From HGM04593 sp045647745 (GTDB lineage: Bacteria; Bacteroidota; Bacteroidia; Bacteroidales; Bacteroidaceae): a stretch of 64,000 nucleotides of DNA. Positions within the stretch are counted from its first letter, which is position 1. Every line of letters starts with the position of its first letter. The notes under the pieces are model-generated. The model was not told the origin of the DNA. It saw only the letters and a list, made by a program, of their open reading frames with translations, and did not search any database. Of the stretch, positions 17,344-25,736 are shown in pieces. The stretch spans positions 62,001 through 126,000 of the forward strand of contig JAZRMQ010000066.1 in NCBI GenBank assembly GCA_045647745.1, in the 5' to 3' direction. A program made the translations under genes and the position numbers.

Positions 17344-18684
17344 ATGCCACTAAACTACAGTTTTAAAAGTATGATGAAAAAGTACGTCACTACAAGTGCC
17401 GTACTCATCGTCTGCACAGTTCTTGCGCTCATCTGCGCTAACTCACCTTTGAAGGACGAATATTTTAAACTATGGCAAATGCAAGCCACATTGTCACTCG
17501 GAGAGTTTAACTTGTTCAGCCACGGCGGGCACCCAATGACGCTTATGCAGGTTATCAACGACTTTTTAATGGCGCTATTCTTTTTGTCGGTAGGCTTGGA
17601 AATTAAGCGCGAAGTTCTTGTTGGCGAGTTGTCATCGGCAAAGAAAGCGTTGTTGCCCATCATTGGAGCCTGTGGCGGTATGTTAATCCCTGTGCTCTTT
17701 TTTTGGCTTGCGTGCCCCAGTGACCCCAATATGCTACGCGGTGTTGCCATTCCAATGGCCACAGATATTGCATTCTCACTGGGTGTGCTGTCAATCTTTA
17801 GCAAAAGAGTCCCTGCCGGCCTAAAAATATTCCTTGCAGCATTGGCTGTTGCCGACGACCTTGGTGGTATTATTGTTATCGCAATCTTCTACTCATCGAC
17901 AATAAACACCACCTACCTGTTAGCCGCAGTAGCCTGCTTGCTACTGTTGATGCTTGGCAACCACTATAAAATAATGAAAAAATCATTCTATCTTGTTGGT
18001 GGCCTTGCACTATGGTACACAATGCTCAACTCGGGCATACACGCAACTATCGCCGGTGTACTTGTTGCATTTTGCGTTCCTGCATCGTTGCGCAAAGGCT
18101 CACCCTATTACATCGAGCGCATCAGAAACAATATAAACAGTTTCCCTGTAACCACCGTCGACAATAAACACCACACAGTCATCCTTAACCACAACGAAAT
18201 TCAAAAGCTCAAGAGTATTGAATCGGCAGCCGATAAACTCATAAGTCCACTGCAGGATCTTGAAGATAACCTAAGCAAGATAATCGGCTACGTTGTTATT
18301 CCACTATTCGCCTTTGCCAACGTGGGCATTGACCTTTCAGCAATGTCGCTTGGCAGCCTGTTCGCCGGCGTGGGAATGTCTGTGATGATTGGCCTTGTGA
18401 TTGGTAAATTTATCGGAGTGTTCTCATTCTCGTGGATTGCTATCAAATTGGGATTTGTGCAACTGCCACAAGGCTCAAGCTGGGCATCATTTGCATCGGT
18501 GTGTATGCTCTGCGGCATTGGATTAACAGTTTCTATCTTTATTGCAGACCTCTCCTATGCCTCACTTGGTGCTGATGGCGTGCAACTGCTGAACGAGGCA
18601 AAGCTTGGAATTCTTTGCGGCTCGACAATATCGGCAATAATCGGTTGCCTATTGCTCAACCGCAACCTACCCAAAGAGGCATAA
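17344..18684 (+). CDS. nhaA: Na+/H+ antiporter NhaA
   Basis: Inner-membrane sodium/proton antiporter, which extrudes Na+ using inward proton flow and buffers cytoplasmic pH. It is 446 residues with about 12 hydrophobic helices. The essential aspartates are visible: D141 in PMATDIAFSLGVL and the D171-D172 pair in ALAVADDLGGI, equivalent to D133 and D163/D164 of E. coli NhaA. It is about 55 residues longer than the E. coli protein; a charged loop around residues 255-320 accounts for this. It stands alone between two terminators. Confidence 0.95.
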   Translation: MPLNYSFKSMMKKYVTTSAVLIVCTVLALICANSPLKDEYFKLWQMQATLSLGEFNLFSHGGHPMTLMQVINDFLMALFFLSVGLEIKREVLVGELSSAKKALLPIIGACGGMLIPVLFFWLACPSDPNMLRGVAIPMATDIAFSLGVLSIFSKRVPAGLKIFLAALAVADDLGGIIVIAIFYSSTINTTYLLAAVACLLLLMLGNHYKIMKKSFYLVGGLALWYTMLNSGIHATIAGVLVAFCVPASLRKGSPYYIERIRNNINSFPVTTVDNKHHTVILNHNEIQKLKSIESAADKLISPLQDLEDNLSKIIGYVVIPLFAFANVGIDLSAMSLGSLFAGVGMSVMIGLVIGKFIGVFSFSWIAIKLGFVQLPQGSSWASFASVCMLCGIGLTVSIFIADLSYASLGADGVQLLNEAKLGILCGSTISAIIGCLLLNRNLPKEA

Positions 18685-18706
18685 AAATATCAGAAAAATA
18701 TACGTA

Positions 18707-18743
18707 CCACACCCCTGCTTTCACAACAGAAGCAGGGGTGTGG
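18707..18743 (+). terminator. intrinsic terminator after nhaA
   Basis: 14-bp stem CCACACCCCTGCTT with its complement around a 9-base loop. It has no long T-run, so efficiency is uncertain, but the perfect GC-rich stem 22 bases after the stop is typical. Confidence 0.75.
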
Positions 18744-18989
18744 TGCATTATTAAGACTCAACATTCCATTCTCCACGCCCCAACATTGTAAGTTTTTATT
18801 TTTTTAGTCAAAATCACAACATTGTTTCTTGTCAACAAAAATTTCGCAATCCCCAAAAGAGACAGTCCAAACAACACAACACAAATGTTTTTAGCCATAG
18901 CCCTATCTTGTTTATTTTTAACCAAAAAGCGGTAGCAGATACATCTCAACGAGCTGTTGAAAACTTTATTTTATTTTCTTTTGAAAAAA
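18744..18989. other. AT-rich intergenic region upstream of mraZ
   Basis: About 245 bases without a supported gene, between the nhaA terminator and the MraZ operator. On the minus strand a 46-codon frame begins at 18898 (MAKNICVVLFGLSLLG) and would encode one membrane helix. It is not supported by a promoter or a good ribosome site, so it is not called as a gene. The remainder is A/T-rich. Confidence 0.5.
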
Positions 18990-19019
18990 TGTGGGGAATT
19001 GTGGGGAATTGTGTAATTT
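18990..19019 (+). promoter_or_regulatory. MraZ operator: 10-bp direct repeats upstream of the dcw cluster
   Basis: Three repeats in 10-base phase: TGTGGGGAAT at 18990-18999, an identical copy at 19000-19009, and a degenerate TGTGTAATTT at 19010-19019. Equivalently, TGGGG occurs twice with a 5-base spacer. E. coli MraZ binds TGGGN repeats separated by 5 bases upstream of its own gene, so this is very likely the autoregulatory site. It overlaps the candidate promoter elements. Confidence 0.82.
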
Positions 19020-19039
19020 TGAAACGAATATTATATTTG
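19008..19039 (+). promoter_or_regulatory. candidate dcw (mraZ) promoter
   Basis: ATTG at 19008-19011, 20-base spacer, TATATTTG at 19032-19039 (exact TAnnTTTG). Transcription would start only 3-5 bases before the mraZ ATG, giving a nearly leaderless mRNA. A second TAnnTTTG, TAATTTTG at 19014-19021, is an alternative -7 giving a ~22-base leader. Either lies next to or under the MraZ repeats. Confidence 0.5.
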
Positions 19040-19049
19040 GGCACAAAGT

Positions 19050-19511
19050 ATGCGTTTTATTGGTAACATAGAGGCTAAAAGTGACAGCAAAGGCAGAGTG
19101 TTCCTGCCTGCCTGTTTCCGTCGTATCCTGCAAGAGGCAGGCTGCGAAAAGGTTATGCTGCGCAAGGACGTGTACCAAGATTGCCTTGTGCTGTACCCCG
19201 AGAAGAGCTGGAACGAGCAGCTCGACCTGTTGCGTAGCCGACTCGACCGTTGGAACGCTGCACACCAGATGATTTTTCGCCAATTTGTTGCCGACGTCGA
19301 GGAGCTTAGCCTCGATAGCAACGGCCGTATTTTGCTACCCAAACGATATATGGCAATGGCCGGTATTATTCAGGAGGTGCGTTTCATTGGAATGGATGAC
19401 ACCATAGAAATTTGGGCAAAAGAGAAGTTAGACAAGCCTTTTATGAACCCGGCCGACTTTGGTCGTGAGCTCGAAAAGATAATGACAAAGAAAGGAGAGA
19501 GCAATGAATAA
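19050..19511 (+). CDS. mraZ: transcriptional regulator MraZ
   Basis: A 153-residue DNA-binding regulator with two AbrB-like (SpoVT/MraZ) swapped-hairpin domains. The first holds SDSKGRVFLPACFRRIL (residues ~10-26) and the second SLDSNGRILLPKRYMAMAGI (~88-107). MraZ forms ring oligomers and represses the dcw operon in E. coli. It is the first gene of the cluster and overlaps rsmH by 8 bases. The direct repeats just upstream are its likely binding site. Confidence 0.95.
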   Translation: MRFIGNIEAKSDSKGRVFLPACFRRILQEAGCEKVMLRKDVYQDCLVLYPEKSWNEQLDLLRSRLDRWNAAHQMIFRQFVADVEELSLDSNGRILLPKRYMAMAGIIQEVRFIGMDDTIEIWAKEKLDKPFMNPADFGRELEKIMTKKGESNE

Positions 19512-20421
19512 CCCCGATGTTTATCACACCCCGGTCCTGCTCAAGGAGAGTGTCGACGGAATGGAGATTGGCAGCAACAACACCTGCATAGATGTGACAT
19601 TCGGTGGCGGCGGGCACTCGCGCGAGATTTTGTCGCGCTTGGAAGCAAAAGGACACCTTTATAGTTTTGACCAAGACGAGGATGCCGAGAAGAATGCGCC
19701 GGCCGACAAACGCTTCACCTTTGTACGCGGCAATTTCAGGTTCATATACAACTTTATGCACTACCACGGCGCAACAAAGGTAGATGCGATATTGGCCGAC
19801 CTTGGCGTATCGGGGCACCACTTTGACGATGAGACGCGTGGCTTCTCGTTCCGTTTCGATGCCGACCTTGATATGCGTATGAACAAACGTGGCGGAGAGA
19901 CAGCAGCCGACCTGCTCAATCGCGCAACAGAAGAGGAATTGACAAAAATCTTCAAGCTATACGGAGAACTTAACTGTGCTCGTAAATTGGCAGCAAAAAT
20001 TGTAAAAACGAGGAACGAAAAGCCAATAAAGCGCGTGAACGAACTTATCGAGATAGCAAAGCCCTTCTGCCCACCGCAGCGCGAAAAAAAGGAGATGGCA
20101 AAGATTTTTCAGGCCCTGCGCATAGAGATAAACAAAGAGGTTGAAGCATTGCAAGAGATGCTTGCGGGAGCAAAAGACCTATTAAAGCCGGGCGGACGAC
20201 TGGTTGTAATAACCTACCACTCTATCGAGGACCGCATTGTAAAGAACTTTATGAAGAGTGGCAATTTCGAGGGCAAAGTGGAAAAGGATTTCTTTGGCAA
20301 CACCACATCGCCATTTGAAATGAAAAAGGTTATCGCTCCAACCGATGAGGAGCTTGAGCGCAACCCACGCTCACGCAGTGCAAAGCTACGAATTGCAATA
20401 AAAAAGGAGGCTAAACAATGA
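19504..20421 (+). CDS. rsmH: 16S rRNA m4C1402 methyltransferase RsmH
   Basis: S-adenosylmethionine-dependent enzyme that N4-methylates C1402 of 16S rRNA in the ribosomal P site. It is 305 residues, near the family length. It opens YHTPVLLKESVDGM, has the SAM-binding loop DVTFGGGGHSREIL (~31-44), ADLGVSGHHFDDETRGFSFR (~97-116), LDMRMNK, and C-terminal LVVITYHSIEDRIVKNFMK. It overlaps mraZ by 8 bases and the downstream ftsL by 4 (ATGA). Confidence 0.97.
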   Translation: MNNPDVYHTPVLLKESVDGMEIGSNNTCIDVTFGGGGHSREILSRLEAKGHLYSFDQDEDAEKNAPADKRFTFVRGNFRFIYNFMHYHGATKVDAILADLGVSGHHFDDETRGFSFRFDADLDMRMNKRGGETAADLLNRATEEELTKIFKLYGELNCARKLAAKIVKTRNEKPIKRVNELIEIAKPFCPPQREKKEMAKIFQALRIEINKEVEALQEMLAGAKDLLKPGGRLVVITYHSIEDRIVKNFMKSGNFEGKVEKDFFGNTTSPFEMKKVIAPTDEELERNPRSRSAKLRIAIKKEAKQ

Positions 20422-20759
20422 GCAACAAAAAGAAAAAACAGAAAGAGGGATTTTTCAACTACCTTATGGGCGGCCGCATCTTCACGAGCGATATTTTCAC
20501 CAAGAATGCGCTGCTTATGGGATTGATTGTGCTCTACAGCTTTCTTTACGTCAGCAACCGCTATCAGCACGAGCAAGAGATTGTGAGGATATACAAATTA
20601 ACAAAGAGAAAAAACGAAATCAGAAACAACCTACTAACCATAAAAAGCGAATTTGCATACCAGTGCAGGCTATCAGAGATTGAAAAACTTTTAAGCGAAA
20701 AGGGAAGCGAATTCCAACCAATAACAACACCTCCTTATTTAATAGATAAAAACAATTGA
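20418..20759 (+). CDS. ftsL: FtsL-like divisome protein
   Basis: A small bitopic membrane protein of 113 residues. It has a basic cytoplasmic N-terminus (SNKKKKQKE), a membrane helix at about residues 33-50 (NALLMGLIVLYSFLYVSN) and a helical periplasmic part likely to form a coiled coil (residues 51-95). The FtsL assignment rests on position between rsmH and ftsI, size and topology; FtsL sequences diverge too much for a motif. It would join FtsB and FtsQ to activate FtsW/FtsI. The start overlaps the rsmH stop; ftsI begins just after its stop. Confidence 0.8.
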   Translation: MSNKKKKQKEGFFNYLMGGRIFTSDIFTKNALLMGLIVLYSFLYVSNRYQHEQEIVRIYKLTKRKNEIRNNLLTIKSEFAYQCRLSEIEKLLSEKGSEFQPITTPPYLIDKNN

Positions 20760-20761
20760 CA

Positions 20762-22984
20762 ATGTTCAAGTTCCGCAACGATGTAGTCATACGCTTTAAC
20801 CTATTGGTGATATTCCTGTTCACCATTATGGGCATCATTATTATTGGCAAGGCAGCCATAATAATGTTCATCGAGCGCGATGACTGGAACAAGATTAAGG
20901 AGAAGAACATAAAGCACAATGTACCTATTGAGGCACACAGAGGCAACATTCTTGCCGACGACGGCAGCCTCATTGTGAGCACACTGCCGCGATACAGAAT
21001 GCTCTTTGATTTTGAGTACATAAACCCACACGACGAGAAGGACGAGAGAACAATCAACGCCCAAAGAGACTCTGTGTGGAGCGAGCACCTTGTAGAACTT
21101 TGCGCAGGACTCAACGAAATTCTGCCCGGGACAAGCGCCGAGGAGCTTGAAAAGCGTTTCAGGACAGGACTTACGCCAAACAAGAGAGGAAAGAAAAGGG
21201 GCGGCTACCAACCATACAGGGGCAGCATCTCCTACTCACAATTCCGCAAAATAAAAGAGCTGCCTATTATAAATTTGGGCAAGAAGTACAGCGGCTGCTA
21301 CACTCAAGAGATTATTGAGCGCAAGAACATTCTCGGCAGCACCGGAAACAGCACATTCGGCATTGTAAGAAATGCCGAGATTGACGGAAAAAAGATTGAA
21401 GAGGTTAACGGCATTGAGAAAAAATACAATGAATTCCTGAAGGGGGAGCCGGGCTCGGGCACAAAAGCAAAAATGAGGGGAAAGTATATTCTCCGCGAAG
21501 ACAAGCAGCCTAAAAACGGATACGACGTACAAACAACCCTCAACACGCAGATGCTCGACATTTGCCACAATGCACTGGAGCGAGTGCTGAGAGAAAAGCA
21601 CCTTGCCGCAGGCTGGGCCATTCTTATGGAGACAAAAAGTGGCGATATAAAGGCTATTGTAAACCTCTCGCGCAAAGAAAAAGGCAATGGCAAGATTGAA
21701 TATATTGACACCATTGGCAATATAAAATATAACCAGACGGCCAACCACGCATTGTGCGACCTTAATGAGCCGGGGTCAATATTCAAGACCGTTGCACTTA
21801 CAGCGATACTCGCCGACAAAAAACTTACAACAAAGGACTCTGTCATCGCATACCCCTCGATGGTGTACAATTTCAGTGGTCACAGGGTGAGCGACGAGAT
21901 GTACCGCGACAACGGAACAGGAAAGTATAGTATGACCGATGCAATGATGTACTCGTCGAACATAAGTATGGTGCAGTTCATAAAGAGAGCCTACTCAAAG
22001 AACCCCAAAGAGTACACAAACACACTGCAAAGGTTCGGGCTGACCGATAACTACAACATCACCGACAATGAGGCTACGCCCTATTTAACCCTGCCGGGCA
22101 CTGAACGCTGGAACGGATACAGCCTCAACTCAATGTCCTTTGGCTACGCTGTAGGAATGACGGCCATCAATATGGTTACATTCTACAACACCATTGCGAA
22201 TGGCGGTAAACAGATGAAGCCACGATTGGTAAAAGCTATCGTCGACAATGATGATATTATAGAGGAGTACCCCACAGAGGTCATCAACGAACAGCTATTT
22301 CCCAAAGAGGTTGCCGACACAATAACAGGAATGTTGACCGAGGTTGTCAACGGACTCTCCATTGACAAGTTCAACAGTTGGAGAAAGGGTAAACGCGACG
22401 GAACAGGAAAGGCCGCACACTCCGAGATGATGACCATTGCAGGAAAGACCGGAACAGCAAAGGCCTACGACGGCAATAAGAAATTGATGAGTTTCTGCGG
22501 GTTCTTCCCGGCTGAGGCACCCGAATATACACTGATTGTGCAGATGATGTACGACTACGAGATTGACCCCCGACCAAAAGACGAAAAGGACCGTAACACT
22601 TATGGCGGTGGCAGCACATCGGCGCTGGCGTTCAAAGAGATTGCCGAGAATATTATGACCGAGAGGTTTTTTAGCCCGATAGAGAATGCTGTCGACAAGA
22701 AAAACCCCACAAAGCCAAAAGTAAAAAGAGGAAATATAAACGAAGAGAATTATCTGCTTACAAGCATTGGCGCACAAGAGGAGCAGCCACAGGCCGAGAA
22801 AGGTGAAGAGTGGGGCAAGATAAACTACTGCGCGCCGGGAGTCCCCGACATAAAAGGAATGGGAGCAAAAGACGCCACTTTCTTGCTAGAAAGGAAAGGG
22901 CTCAATGTGACAATAACAGGATACGGCACGGTAAAACAACAGATTGTTGAAGGCAAGAGCGTAAAGTTGTTGTTGCAACCATAA
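20762..22984 (+). CDS. ftsI: penicillin-binding protein FtsI (PBP3), septal transpeptidase
   Basis: Monofunctional class B transpeptidase that cross-links septal peptidoglycan with FtsW. It is 740 residues from ATG 20762 (an upstream in-frame TTG at 20756 is less likely). There is one N-terminal membrane helix (~11-37), then the pedestal domain and the transpeptidase domain with active-site SIFK (S339), SSN (398-400) and KTG (562-564, in AGKTGTAKAYD). A C-terminal PASTA-like domain (~685-740, VPDIKGMGAKDATFLLERKG) is present, as in Gram-positive and Bacteroidota PBPs but not in E. coli FtsI. It lies between ftsL and murE. Confidence 0.96.
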   Translation: MFKFRNDVVIRFNLLVIFLFTIMGIIIIGKAAIIMFIERDDWNKIKEKNIKHNVPIEAHRGNILADDGSLIVSTLPRYRMLFDFEYINPHDEKDERTINAQRDSVWSEHLVELCAGLNEILPGTSAEELEKRFRTGLTPNKRGKKRGGYQPYRGSISYSQFRKIKELPIINLGKKYSGCYTQEIIERKNILGSTGNSTFGIVRNAEIDGKKIEEVNGIEKKYNEFLKGEPGSGTKAKMRGKYILREDKQPKNGYDVQTTLNTQMLDICHNALERVLREKHLAAGWAILMETKSGDIKAIVNLSRKEKGNGKIEYIDTIGNIKYNQTANHALCDLNEPGSIFKTVALTAILADKKLTTKDSVIAYPSMVYNFSGHRVSDEMYRDNGTGKYSMTDAMMYSSNISMVQFIKRAYSKNPKEYTNTLQRFGLTDNYNITDNEATPYLTLPGTERWNGYSLNSMSFGYAVGMTAINMVTFYNTIANGGKQMKPRLVKAIVDNDDIIEEYPTEVINEQLFPKEVADTITGMLTEVVNGLSIDKFNSWRKGKRDGTGKAAHSEMMTIAGKTGTAKAYDGNKKLMSFCGFFPAEAPEYTLIVQMMYDYEIDPRPKDEKDRNTYGGGSTSALAFKEIAENIMTERFFSPIENAVDKKNPTKPKVKRGNINEENYLLTSIGAQEEQPQAEKGEEWGKINYCAPGVPDIKGMGAKDATFLLERKGLNVTITGYGTVKQQIVEGKSVKLLLQP

Positions 22985-23015
22985 AATATATTGAACAAAT
23001 AAGGAATTATCATAT

Positions 23016-24470
23016 ATGAAACTGAGTGAACTTTTAAGAGAGACACAATGCACCAGAATGGTACTCCCCAAAGAGGAGGTCGACATTCAGGGTATAAATA
23101 TCGATTCGCGCCTTGTGCAGAAAGGAGATATCTTCCTCGCTGTAAAGGGCACGCAAACCGACGGGCACCAATACATTGCCGCAGCCGAGGAGAAAGGCGC
23201 CGTTGCCATAGTGTGCGAAAAGACTCCCGAGAAGCTATCGCCCAACGTTGCATATATAACATTCCCCAACGTACAGAGCCTCACCGGCAAGCTTGCCACA
23301 ACATTCTATGGACACCCGTCGCAGAAGCTGAAATTGGTGGGTGTAACCGGCACCAACGGCAAGACAACAATCGCCACACTGCTTTATGAGCTTTTCCGCA
23401 AGATGGGGCATCGTTGCGGCTTGTTATCAACCGTGTGCAACTATATTGACGGTGTTGCCTACCCATCGACACACACCACACCCGATGCAATATCACTGAA
23501 CAAATTGCTGTCGCAGATGGTTGAGGCCGGTTGCGAATATGCCTTTATGGAGGTTAGCTCACACGCTCTGGCACAGGAGCGCACAGGCGGCTTGGAGTTT
23601 GCCGGTGGCATCTTCACCAACCTCACTCGTGACCATATGGATTATCACGAGAATATGGACAACTACCTGAAAGCAAAAAAGAGTTTCTTCGACAACCTGC
23701 CACGCAATGCCTTTGCCATCACTAATCTCGACGACAAAAACGGCACGATAATGGTGCAAAATTGCAGAGGTGATATAAAAAACTACTCTACACGCACAAT
23801 ATGCGACTACAGGGCACGACTGCTTGAGACTCACCTCGACGGTATGCTGCTTGAGTTCAACAACCGCGAGTTTGCCACGCTGCTCACCGGCCGTTTCAAT
23901 ATAAGCAACCTGCTTGCAATATATGGTGCAGCGATAGAGCTTGGCAAAGAGCCCGAGGAGGTTCTGCGCATAATGAGCACGCTAAAGCCCGTCTCGGGTC
24001 GTTTCGAGGCACTGCACTCACCCGAGGGATTTTCGGCAATTGTGGACTACGCCCACACGCCCGATGCCATCAAAAATGTGTTAAGCACCGTGAACGACGT
24101 GCTCCGCGGCCGAGGGAACATCATCACCGTTGTCGGTGCCGGTGGCAACCGCGACAAGGGCAAGCGCCCCATAATGGCGGCCGAGGCGGCAAAAGCCAGC
24201 AACAGGGTGATACTGACATCGGACAACCCGCGCAATGAAGACCCACAGGAGATTATAAATGATATGCTCTCCGGACTCACCGATGAGCAGAGAAAAAAGA
24301 CTATTGCCATTGTCGACCGAAAGGAGGCTATAAGAACAGCCTGCGCCTTTGCTCAAAAAGGCGACGTTGTGGTTGTAGCAGGCAAAGGACACGAGAATTA
24401 CCAAGAGATACAGGGTGTTAAACACCATTTTGACGACAAAGAAGTTATAAACGACATTTTCAACAAGTAA
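23016..24470 (+). CDS. murE: UDP-MurNAc-tripeptide synthetase MurE (meso-diaminopimelate-adding)
   Basis: Cytoplasmic Mur ligase that adds the third stem residue to UDP-MurNAc-L-Ala-D-Glu using ATP. It is 484 residues. The ATP loop is GVTGTNGKTT (~108-117). The specificity motif DNPR (403-406, in TSDNPRNEDP) marks meso-diaminopimelate rather than lysine use, so this organism has DAP-type peptidoglycan. The THTTPDA and EVSSHAL boxes are present. It starts 31 bases after ftsI, one of the larger gaps in the cluster. Confidence 0.97.
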   Translation: MKLSELLRETQCTRMVLPKEEVDIQGINIDSRLVQKGDIFLAVKGTQTDGHQYIAAAEEKGAVAIVCEKTPEKLSPNVAYITFPNVQSLTGKLATTFYGHPSQKLKLVGVTGTNGKTTIATLLYELFRKMGHRCGLLSTVCNYIDGVAYPSTHTTPDAISLNKLLSQMVEAGCEYAFMEVSSHALAQERTGGLEFAGGIFTNLTRDHMDYHENMDNYLKAKKSFFDNLPRNAFAITNLDDKNGTIMVQNCRGDIKNYSTRTICDYRARLLETHLDGMLLEFNNREFATLLTGRFNISNLLAIYGAAIELGKEPEEVLRIMSTLKPVSGRFEALHSPEGFSAIVDYAHTPDAIKNVLSTVNDVLRGRGNIITVVGAGGNRDKGKRPIMAAEAAKASNRVILTSDNPRNEDPQEIINDMLSGLTDEQRKKTIAIVDRKEAIRTACAFAQKGDVVVVAGKGHENYQEIQGVKHHFDDKEVINDIFNK

Positions 24471-24476
24471 CACAAT

Positions 24477-25736
24477 ATGCTGTACTACATCTTTGACCTT
24501 TTTGCAAAATCAAGCCTTCCCGGAGCACGATTAATGTACTACACATCATTCAGGGCTCTGCTCACGATAGTCATTTCACTCATTGTGTCGGCGTGGTTCG
24601 GCAGTTATCTTATAAAATATTTCAAAAAGAAGCAGATAACAGAGACTCTGCGCGAATATGACAAGAATAACCTAAAGGCCGGCGTGCCAACAATGGGAGG
24701 ATTAATCATCATAATCGCCATTCTTGTTCCTTGTCTGCTTTTTGGCCGTCTCGACAACGTTTATATGCTGTTGCTCATAATAACCACCATTTGGTTAGGT
24801 ATTCTAGGCTTTGCCGACGACTATATAAAGACCTTTAAAAAGAATAAAGACGGCATCCCCGGAAAGGTAAAAATCATTGCTCAAGTAGGCCTTGGGCTGG
24901 TTATTGGCCTGACTTTGTATCTGAGCCCACAGGCTGTGATGCGCGAAAATATTGTTGTGGAGAATGTCAATAACACCGAGGTGGTGCAGCACAGCACAAA
25001 ATCGGAGAAACTCAACAAGACAACTATCCCGTTCATCAAAAACCACAACCTCGATTATAGCGAGATAATGTCGTTCTGCGGCGATTACAAGGAGGAAGCC
25101 GGATGGGTGCTCTTTGTAATTGTAACCGTAATTGTTGTAACAGCTGTGTCAAATGGTGCGAACCTTAACGATGGAATGGATGGAATGCTTGCCGGCAACG
25201 CTGCCATAATAGGCGTGACGTTGGCTGTGCTTGCCTACGTGTCGAGCCACGTCAACTGGGCCGAATATCTGAATATAATGTATCTGCCCGGAATTGAGGA
25301 GGTGGTTATCTTCACCTTTGCATTCATTGGAGCGTTGATTGGTTTCTTGTGGTACAACGCATTCCCTGCACAGGTATTTATGGGCGACACCGGCAGCTTG
25401 ACAATCGGTGGTATAATAGCGGTTATTGCCATTCTCATTCACAAGGAGATTTTGCTTGTGCTCCTGTGTGGAATATTTGTAGCCGAGAACTTGTCGGTAA
25501 TAGCACAGGTGGCCTATTTCAAGAAAGGAAAGAAAAAGGGTATTAAGCAAAGATTGTTCCGTCGCGCTCCCCTGCACCACCATTATAATATAGAGGACGA
25601 GAAGCTCGACCCGGAGTGCAAATACCTTTTCAAAGGCCCCGAAAGACCACTGCACGAGGCAAAAGTCACATTGCGTTTCTGGATTGTGACAATTGTGATG
25701 GCAGTTATAACCCTTATGACTTTGAAGATTAGATAA
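24477..25736 (+). CDS. mraY: phospho-MurNAc-pentapeptide transferase MraY
   Basis: Integral membrane enzyme that transfers phospho-MurNAc-pentapeptide onto undecaprenyl phosphate, giving lipid I. It is 419 residues with about ten helices. Conserved residues: the DD of FADDYIK, NLNDGMDG (229-236) and HHH (367-369, RRAPLHHHYNIED). It is ~60 residues longer than E. coli MraY owing to an insertion around 150-205 (LSPQAVMRENIVVENVN and on), a length usual in Bacteroidota. The stop shares one base with the murD start (TAATG). Confidence 0.96.
   Translation: MLYYIFDLFAKSSLPGARLMYYTSFRALLTIVISLIVSAWFGSYLIKYFKKKQITETLREYDKNNLKAGVPTMGGLIIIIAILVPCLLFGRLDNVYMLLLIITTIWLGILGFADDYIKTFKKNKDGIPGKVKIIAQVGLGLVIGLTLYLSPQAVMRENIVVENVNNTEVVQHSTKSEKLNKTTIPFIKNHNLDYSEIMSFCGDYKEEAGWVLFVIVTVIVVTAVSNGANLNDGMDGMLAGNAAIIGVTLAVLAYVSSHVNWAEYLNIMYLPGIEEVVIFTFAFIGALIGFLWYNAFPAQVFMGDTGSLTIGGIIAVIAILIHKEILLVLLCGIFVAENLSVIAQVAYFKKGKKKGIKQRLFRRAPLHHHYNIEDEKLDPECKYLFKGPERPLHEAKVTLRFWIVTIVMAVITLMTLKIR

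Noticed and set aside
18758..18898. 46-codon minus-strand frame with one hydrophobic helix upstream of mraZ
   Set aside because: Could be a small membrane peptide or toxin, but there is no promoter, only a weak ribosome site and no recognisable family; not called.
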